NCBI GenBank assembly: GCA_900316745.1
Contig: ONEB01000008.1
Span: forward strand, 1-64,000
Direction: 5' to 3'
DNA length: 64,000 bases
DNA from: an uncultured Eubacteriales bacterium
Lineage (GTDB): Bacteria; Bacillota; Clostridia; Oscillospirales; Oscillospiraceae
Position 1 is the stretch's first letter; the number at the start of each line of letters is the position of its first letter. The notes below the pieces were generated by a model. That model made no database searches and was not told where the DNA came from. It saw nothing but the letters and a program-made list of their open reading frames with translations. The position numbers and the translations under genes are program-made. Below, piece by piece: positions 58,865-64,000 of this stretch.

Positions 58865-59368
58865 TTACCGGCAGTTCGTGCGCCGGATCTCGCCGCAGGC
58901 GATCTTGTCGCCGGGGTTGCCGGAGGGCTGGGACGTGAAATCATCCACATCGTCGTGGATGACCACGGTTTTTCCGATGATCTCCCGCACGGTGAAGCGG
59001 TCGGTCAGGAAGACCTGCGCGGCGGTGCCGTCGCTTGCAAACAGCGGCGGCATGTCTCCGGCGTGCGCGGGATGGGGGCAGCGCTCCGGATTGTAGTGCT
59101 CGCGCGCATTTGCAAAGGGATCCTCCCGGTTTCCGGTGCAGCGCTCGCCGCAGTGGATGTGAAACGCGAAAATGTCGCTGTCGCACCGCCGGTCCGAGGT
59201 GGGCAGCCCCGAGATCTCGGCGGCGACCAGCACGCCGCCCGCCGTCTGGTAAAAACGAACCAGACCCCGGATGCCGGGATAGTCATTGCTTCCGGACACG
59301 ACGGCCTGCGCGTCGGGGCGGCGCTGGAGAACCTTGAGAAAGTGCATAAATCTTTGTGTTTCGGCCAT
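58865..59368 (-). CDS. Cu/Zn superoxide dismutase-like protein
   Basis: 167 aa from ATG 59368 with AAGGAG upstream. Core segments match the Cu/Zn SOD family: FAFHIHCGERC (His pair of the copper site), REHYNPERCPHPAHAGDMP (bridging and zinc His ligands with Asp), and VVIHDDVDDFTSQPSGNPGDKIACGEI (late copper His and conserved Gly/Arg region). The two disulfide-type Cys (HIHCGE and ACGEI) are also present. No signal peptide is visible, so unlike most bacterial SodC it would be cytosolic. It may be an active dismutase or a binding variant. It lies downstream of the YitT gene on the same strand, separated by a terminator. Confidence 0.85.
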   Translation of the reverse strand: MAETQRFMHFLKVLQRRPDAQAVVSGSNDYPGIRGLVRFYQTAGGVLVAAEISGLPTSDRRCDSDIFAFHIHCGERCTGNREDPFANAREHYNPERCPHPAHAGDMPPLFASDGTAAQVFLTDRFTVREIIGKTVVIHDDVDDFTSQPSGNPGDKIACGEIRRTNCR

Positions 59369-59422
59369 AAAACCAACTCCTTCAAACCAGCCTATGCATC
59401 CGGGAGCAGGCGCGTTCCGTGA

Positions 59423-59457
59423 CAAAAAAAGACCTCCTGCGGCAGCGCGCAGGAGGA
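59423..59457 (-). terminator. Terminator after the YitT-family gene
   Basis: On the minus strand CCTCCTGC and GCAGGAGG pair and TCTTTTTTTG follows. Confidence 0.85.
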
Positions 59458-59472
59458 ACGGATCGTTATGCG

Positions 59473-60369
59473 TTATCCTTTTTTACTCGGTGCCGAGATC
59501 TCGTTGCGCGCGACGGTGAAGCCGCGGCCGCGCACCTCGTTGATCTGTGTGATCGTGATAAAGGCCATGGGGTCAATGTCCTGAATGCGGTGGGTGGCAT
59601 TGTAGAGCTTGCGCTGCGGGATCACGCACAGAACGCCTTTCTGCTCTCGCTCAAGCCGCCCGGTCTCGATCATCGTCATGGTGACGCCGGCCTCGATCTC
59701 GTTTAAGAGCATCCTGCGGATCTCCTCGTACTGCTCCGAGACCACAAAGATCTGGATCTGCGCCTTGCCGAGGATCATGGCCTTGTCCAGGATGATGGTT
59801 TCCAGCACAAGCACGAGAATGCCGAGCAGAATCTGCTCCGAGGACGAGAACAGCGCCTGTCCGCCGACGATTACGATATCGCCGAGATATACGAACAGTG
59901 CCACCGGCAGGTGGAGCCAGTGCGCCATGACGAGATTCAGAATGTCCATGCCGCCGGTCGAGGAGCCGACGCGCATCACAAGCCCCAGCGCCACGCCCAT
60001 CAGCACGCCCGCGAAAATCGCCGCGAGCACGGGATCGGCCGTGAGCGATTCGATGCCCGGAATGCGTTGGAAAAAGCCCAGCATCACGGGGTAGAGCACC
60101 GAGCTTGCCACCGTCGTGAGAAAGAATTTCTTTCCCAGCACGACAAGCCCCAGCACCAGGAGCAGCAGGTTCAGGATCAGGATCAGCAGCGATACGTCCA
60201 GCCCCGGGATCAGCCTGTTCAGCACGATGCCGATACCGGTCGTGCCGCCCATGATGATGTCGTGCGGGATGATGAACGCCGCCACGAGAAAAGCGAGCAG
60301 GGCGTTGCCCGCCAGCATGCAGAGCGTCGTCACAAGAATCTTTTTCGGTTTTTTGTCGTAGGGCTTCAT
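59473..60369 (-). CDS. YitT-family membrane protein (DUF161 plus DUF2179)
   Basis: 298 aa. Five to six helices span about 12-190. Family marks are NALLAFLVAAFIIPHDIIMGGTTGIGI near 22-48 and RVGSSTGGMDILNLVMAHW near 133-151. A cytosolic DUF2179 domain (about 205-290, with MTMIETGRLEREQKGVLCVI) has a ferredoxin-like fold and may bind a small ligand. YitT-type proteins occur in multiple copies in Firmicutes with unknown transport roles. Monocistronic, with its own terminator. Confidence 0.93.
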   Translation of the reverse strand: MKPYDKKPKKILVTTLCMLAGNALLAFLVAAFIIPHDIIMGGTTGIGIVLNRLIPGLDVSLLILILNLLLLVLGLVVLGKKFFLTTVASSVLYPVMLGFFQRIPGIESLTADPVLAAIFAGVLMGVALGLVMRVGSSTGGMDILNLVMAHWLHLPVALFVYLGDIVIVGGQALFSSSEQILLGILVLVLETIILDKAMILGKAQIQIFVVSEQYEEIRRMLLNEIEAGVTMTMIETGRLEREQKGVLCVIPQRKLYNATHRIQDIDPMAFITITQINEVRGRGFTVARNEISAPSKKG

Positions 60370-60436
60370 CCTGTCACCTCCGATTCTGCTTTCAGTATAT
60401 CACAAAATAGTGACGCATGGAACGGTTTCCGGGCGA

Positions 60437-61507
60437 TCAGGTCAGATCGCGTGCCATGAGGACGTAATCGGTCTGACCCGTTTTCAGAATGCGGTAGAAG
60501 CCTCCGGTCACTTTGCCGTCGTGGATGAGAGCGGTGACGCTCGTGCAGTTTTTGCGCTGAAGATCGTGCTTCAAGAGCTCCGAGAGCGCGTTGCCGAGCC
60601 CCGCGTGCTTCGGCGAGACGCCCATATAGGGGATGGCGTACTCCGTCGGCGCGCGGCGGATCGCGAGAATCTCGGCGGCGGTGTGCGGCGTGATGCGCCC
60701 CGCCGTGCGTGTGCCGTAGTTCGGAACGCAGATCACGAATGCCGCGAGCGCGCCGTCTTTATAAACGAGCTTGACCATCTCGTGGTCGAGCACATAGCGC
60801 AGCGGAGAAAACAGCGCGACGAACTGCCGCTCCGTGATGTACTGAAAGCCGGGAAACGCGCTGTAAAGCTCGATGAGCAGGGAGTAAATGTCGCGCAGAC
60901 TTTCATCGAATGTGCGGAACGTGATCGTGCGGAAGTCATATCCCGCCTCGCGGAACGCTTTGAGCCGCCGCACGGCTTTTTCACTCACGTCGGCGTCCGT
61001 CGGCACGCGCATGTGGTTGGAAAAGTAATGATCCGTCACGGCAAAGCCGCACTGCTCCCACAGCCGGGGATAGTAGGCGAGGTTATTCGGCTCGCCGGTG
61101 AAGTAGTCCCGAAAGCCCGACGTCTTGAACCGGTAGCCCAGCCAGAACGAGGCGTTGTAGGGGCCCACGAGACGGCTGCGGCCGAAGAGCTTTGCCTTTT
61201 CTGCCGCCGCGGTGAGCACGAGCGCCGCCGCGTCAGGAGCGTCCTCGCTCTCGAAGAAGCCGACGTAGCCGTTTTCGTCGCCGGGGTAGAGCGTCAGCAG
61301 GCACCGTGCGGCGGGCTGGTCGTTTTCGTCCAGCGCCAGAAACGGGTACACGGCAAAGTCCACGCTCAGCGGGTGTGTGCCGAGCAAAATCTGCTGTTCG
61401 GTTTTCCTGTCCTGCGTGCGGCGCTCCGGGGGATAGAGTCCCTCCGGCAGCGCGAGAAAGGCGCGGCGCAGGAAGAAGTCATTTTCGGAGTACAGTGTAT
61501 AGCGCAT
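60437..61507 (-). CDS. GNAT-like protein encoded next to a PEP-utilising enzyme
   Basis: 356 aa if started at ATG 61507, which has AGGA 9 bases upstream; ATG 61516 is possible but has no spacing. It overlaps the stop region of the upstream enzyme. The N-terminal half contains a GxNxSxWxGYR-like motif (GPYNASFWLGYRFKTSG) and EPNNLAYYPRLWEQCGF. The C-terminal half looks like a GNAT acetyltransferase core, with ALAAFVICVPNYG, then YMGVSPKHAGLGNALSELLKHDL in the acetyl-CoA-binding position and a final ALIHDGKVTGGFYRILKTG. Substrate unknown. Coupling with the PEP-utilising enzyme implies a shared pathway. Confidence 0.78.
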   Translation of the reverse strand: MRYTLYSENDFFLRRAFLALPEGLYPPERRTQDRKTEQQILLGTHPLSVDFAVYPFLALDENDQPAARCLLTLYPGDENGYVGFFESEDAPDAAALVLTAAAEKAKLFGRSRLVGPYNASFWLGYRFKTSGFRDYFTGEPNNLAYYPRLWEQCGFAVTDHYFSNHMRVPTDADVSEKAVRRLKAFREAGYDFRTITFRTFDESLRDIYSLLIELYSAFPGFQYITERQFVALFSPLRYVLDHEMVKLVYKDGALAAFVICVPNYGTRTAGRITPHTAAEILAIRRAPTEYAIPYMGVSPKHAGLGNALSELLKHDLQRKNCTSVTALIHDGKVTGGFYRILKTGQTDYVLMARDLT

Positions 61508-61508
61508 G

Positions 61509-63716
61509 TCAATCATTCCTGTTCAAGATTCGGATCGTGCCCGCCGTGCTGTCGAGCTCCACGAGATCGCCGGTGCGGATGCGCTTGCAGGCGTCGTGCA
61601 CGTTCACCATCGAGGGCTTTTGCAGCTCGCGCGTGATGATGGCGGTGTGGCTCAACAGCGATCCCTTTTCCGCGATGATGCCTGCGGCGTTTTCAATGAG
61701 GAACACCCAGCCGGGGTCGGTGCTGCGCGTGACGAGAATCTTGCCGCGCGTGTCGATTGACAGGTCCGGGTTCGTTATGACCAGTGCCTCGCCCGTGACC
61801 CTGCCGAGCGCGGCGGAGACACCCGTGAGCGTGTCGCCCCGGTGCAGCAGGTCGAACGACGCGTTGAGCACGCGCTTGTTCCGGATCGCCCCGTCAAAGA
61901 CGAGCCGGCTGTATGCGGGGAGATCTGCGTACATCCTGAACTCCGCCTTGCGCTGCGCGACGGTCTCGCGCAGATCGCCGGCTCCGAGCGCTTCCAGCTC
62001 CGGTACGGAGATGTAAAACACATCCTCCGGATCATCGATGCGCCCGTCGCGGCAGAGCTCCTCGCCGACGGCGCGGAAGATCGCGCGGATCGTGCCGAAA
62101 ATGCGCGTGCGGTCCATGCGCGAGCGCTCGCGGTTGTAAATGCCTGTTTTTGCGCGGCGCACAAAGAACGGCTCGCGGCTTTTCGCCGGCGGCGCCTCCT
62201 GCTGCGGCAGCTGCGTCGGCGCGTCCAGGCGGGCGCGGACAAAGTCGTCCACGAGCCCGGGGTGCGTGCGGTAGGTGTGCGTCTCCAGCTTCAGCTCGCC
62301 GAGACAGCGGTCGCCGTACTGGCGGATGAAGTCGGCTTTCGCGGCGCGGTAGGCGTCTGTGTCCATGCCGTGCTGCTTTGCGGTGTCCACAAGAGCGAGC
62401 ATGCGCTGCACGGGCTTCATGCTCTCAAGGTTGCGGATGTCTGCGAGCGCGGCCTTGTTTCGCTTTCCCGCGAGATAGGTGAAGAGGAATGCGTACATGT
62501 CGTTGATGAGCGTGACGTGCCAGCGCGCGAGGATATCGTCGAGCATGCTGTGGTAAATGTCGAGCAGCTGCGGCGTTTTCGCGTGTGCCTCGTCCGCGAG
62601 CACGGCGCTGAGACGGCGGTCGAGATCGGCGGCGTAGCGCTCATAAAAAACGCAGAGCGCGTCCATGCGCTTCGGCGTCTGGAGCACGCAGCGAAGAAGC
62701 TCAAAGCCGAGCGTGGCTTTCACGCACAGCGGCACGCGCCGCTCCGTCGCGGTCACGGTCGGGTTCTCCACGCCGAGCATCTGCTGCCAGATGCGGATGA
62801 ACCAGCCGGAAAACGGCATCAGCCGCAGCACGCCGTACCAGCTCGAAATGCGGTAGTAGACCCTGCCGTTTGCCATGTCCACCATGTCGCGGATCTCGTG
62901 GTCGAGCGCGTCCACGATGGGGCTTTCATGCGTGACCTCCAGCAGCAGGGATTTAAAAATGCGGTAGTAGATCTCTTTGACGAAACTCTGCGAGAGCGGC
63001 AGCGTCAGATCGGGATAGCTCTCCACGATGTTGGAGTTGTCGAGCACGATCGTCTCGCCGCCGGGGAGCGTCGTGATGGGGCGCGCCTGCAAGAGCCACA
63101 CATCGCCGCCCTGCACGGCGTACTCCACGTCCGTCGGCGCTCCAAACAGGCGCTCGACCGCGATGCCAAGATCCAATAGCCTTTGGAGCGTCTCAGACTC
63201 CAGCAGCGGCGATTCGCCCGCGCGCTCGTAGTAGTAGACCGCGTCGTCCTTGTTGTAATAATAGGTGGTTGTGTCCGCGCGATCCTCCACAACGGCGTTT
63301 CCGAGCCCGGCACCGACGACGATGACCATCTCGTTCAGCTGTCCGGTCGGGTTTGCCGTGAAGAGCACGCCGGCGCAGTCGGCGTCCACCATCTCCTGCA
63401 CGAGTACGGGAGCGTCCGCGTCGCTTTCGCGCTCCGGCAGACCGTGCGCTTTGGCGTAGGCGGCGTAGCCTTTGGCGTAGCTTTCGCGCACGCGCCGGAT
63501 CGCCTCCGGCACATCTTTGCGCGGCACGTTCAAAAGCGTCTCAAACTGCCCGGCAAAGGAGAGCGCGGCATTGTCCTCCACATCGAAAGTCGAGCGCACG
63601 GCGAAGCGCTCCGCCTCGGAAAAATCCGGACGGAGCGGTGTATCCTTCGTCACAACGGTGAACGCCGGCACGGGCAGACCGTGCGCGCGCATGCGCTGTA
63701 AATTTTCTGCTTTCAT
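61509..63716 (-). CDS. PEP/pyruvate-binding and PEP-utilising domain enzyme (PEP synthase or phosphotransferase type)
   Basis: 735 aa. The N-terminal ATP-grasp-like PPDK_N domain (about 1-225) starts at LQRMRAHGLPVPAFTVVT and includes VRSTFDVEDNAALSFAGQFET, VLVQEMVDADCAGVLFTANP and VEYAVQGGDVWLLQARPITT. A long central helical region (about 230-590) does not match PEP synthase's PEP-binding barrel. The C-terminal swivelling His domain has KGSLLSHTAIITRE near 690 with the phospho-His. The order ATP-grasp, middle, His domain matches rifampin phosphotransferase and other drug- or metabolite-specific dikinases more than gluconeogenic PpsA, but the middle domain is unassigned. The GNAT-like gene follows with overlap and a membrane-protein gene precedes it by 3 bases. 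Confidence 0.88.
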   Translation of the reverse strand: MKAENLQRMRAHGLPVPAFTVVTKDTPLRPDFSEAERFAVRSTFDVEDNAALSFAGQFETLLNVPRKDVPEAIRRVRESYAKGYAAYAKAHGLPERESDADAPVLVQEMVDADCAGVLFTANPTGQLNEMVIVVGAGLGNAVVEDRADTTTYYYNKDDAVYYYERAGESPLLESETLQRLLDLGIAVERLFGAPTDVEYAVQGGDVWLLQARPITTLPGGETIVLDNSNIVESYPDLTLPLSQSFVKEIYYRIFKSLLLEVTHESPIVDALDHEIRDMVDMANGRVYYRISSWYGVLRLMPFSGWFIRIWQQMLGVENPTVTATERRVPLCVKATLGFELLRCVLQTPKRMDALCVFYERYAADLDRRLSAVLADEAHAKTPQLLDIYHSMLDDILARWHVTLINDMYAFLFTYLAGKRNKAALADIRNLESMKPVQRMLALVDTAKQHGMDTDAYRAAKADFIRQYGDRCLGELKLETHTYRTHPGLVDDFVRARLDAPTQLPQQEAPPAKSREPFFVRRAKTGIYNRERSRMDRTRIFGTIRAIFRAVGEELCRDGRIDDPEDVFYISVPELEALGAGDLRETVAQRKAEFRMYADLPAYSRLVFDGAIRNKRVLNASFDLLHRGDTLTGVSAALGRVTGEALVITNPDLSIDTRGKILVTRSTDPGWVFLIENAAGIIAEKGSLLSHTAIITRELQKPSMVNVHDACKRIRTGDLVELDSTAGTIRILNRND

Positions 63717-63719
63717 CAG

Positions 63720-64000
63720 TTAAATCTTTCCCACAAGAAGGTAGATCACGACAGTCGCGATCATCGTCAGCTCCTGGATGTAGGTGTAGTGCTCCACCTT
63801 GGTCACGAGCTTGAAGCGCGTGGGGTCCTGCTTGAAGCGCTGGAACGTCCAGCACATCCAGCCGACGAGGCAGGCGAGCACCGCCACGCTGATCTTGTTG
63901 AGATTCCAGACCAGCACGAAGTTCGTCATGATATCGAGCAGCACCACGAACATGGCAAAGTTCGTCGCCTTCTTGTAGCCGAAGAGCTTGGAATAGGTGA
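63720..64000 (-). CDS. Membrane protein, C-terminal part (partial at window edge)
   Basis: The minus-strand frame is open from the window end to a stop at 63720, giving at least 93 residues; an internal ATG at 63953 is probably not the start. Hydrophobic segments lie around FVVLLDIMTNFVLVW, ISVAVLACLVGWMCW and LTMIATVVIYLLVG, with a basic cytosolic loop (FQRFKQDPTRFKLVTKVEHY) between the last two. It resembles the C-terminal end of multi-helix enzymes such as UbiA-type prenyltransferases, but too little is present to assign. It is directly followed by the PEP-utilising enzyme gene (3 bp gap), so the three genes form one operon. Confidence 0.7.
   Translation of the reverse strand, partial: TYSKLFGYKKATNFAMFVVLLDIMTNFVLVWNLNKISVAVLACLVGWMCWTFQRFKQDPTRFKLVTKVEHYTYIQELTMIATVVIYLLVGKI

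Overview
The window is about 60% GC. It carries L-box and T-box leaders, strong Shine-Dalgarno sites, SLH-domain and lipobox secreted proteins, MazF, OhrR and a BMP-type nucleoside transporter. Together these point to a low-oxygen Firmicute of class Clostridia, most likely an Oscillospiraceae-type gut bacterium; the genus is inference. I saw no phage, insertion sequence or CRISPR array, so this is chromosomal backbone with lineage-specific signalling genes.

Layout. 1-404: end of an rRNA operon in the order 23S, tRNA-Lys, 5S. 463-7008: two membrane proteins, a lysine-riboswitch-controlled NhaC-type transporter, a Ser/Thr kinase divergent from an HTH protein, and a small lipoprotein pair. 7073-12836: a Cache-HAMP-SpoIIE phosphatase, a two-gene ABC exporter, a HAD phosphatase and RuvX. 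12974-17044: an AEC transporter, then a peroxide operon (GPx, TrxR-like flavoprotein, OhrR, CDF transporter) behind a promoter covered by a perfect OhrR-like palindrome. 17287-23071: seven minus-strand genes with a kinase/PP2C/vWA core plus zinc-ribbon membrane proteins and a PI-PLC-like enzyme. This cluster is the best candidate for an uncharacterised system here.

23243-30894: a DMT transporter, a complete BMP-family nucleoside ABC system with purine-nucleoside phosphorylase, and a membrane protein/XRE regulator pair. 31110-35778: an SLH polysaccharide deacetylase facing an operon of a four-zinc-ribbon YARHG protein, a lipoprotein amidase with an exact 78-bp internal duplication, and a beta-lactamase-fold hydrolase. 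35877-42443: FNT channel, pheST behind a T-box, and a lipoprotein-alr-mazF block. 42488-49728: a DUF134/NifX fusion, a degenerate SGNH protein, an EF-G paralogue, a P-type-ATPase-like pseudoenzyme and RlmB. 49977-54910: a rhomboid-like protein without catalytic residues, a PQQ-type propeller, a YcxB-like protein, VanZ-like, Tdk and Udk. 55029-60369: an MMPL exporter with a secreted partner behind a large palindromic promoter, a Cu/Zn-SOD-like protein and a YitT protein. 60437-64000: a GNAT-like protein, a PEP-utilising enzyme and the end of a membrane protein.

The only stretches over 300 bases without a protein gene are 1-462 (rRNA/tRNA), 2203-2689 (promoter plus lysine riboswitch) and 40012-40326 (T-box leader and divergent promoters). 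Recurring themes are nucleoside salvage, peroxide defence, envelope remodelling, and an unusual number of membrane proteins with cytosolic zinc ribbons. All calls come from reading the sequence; no database search was run.
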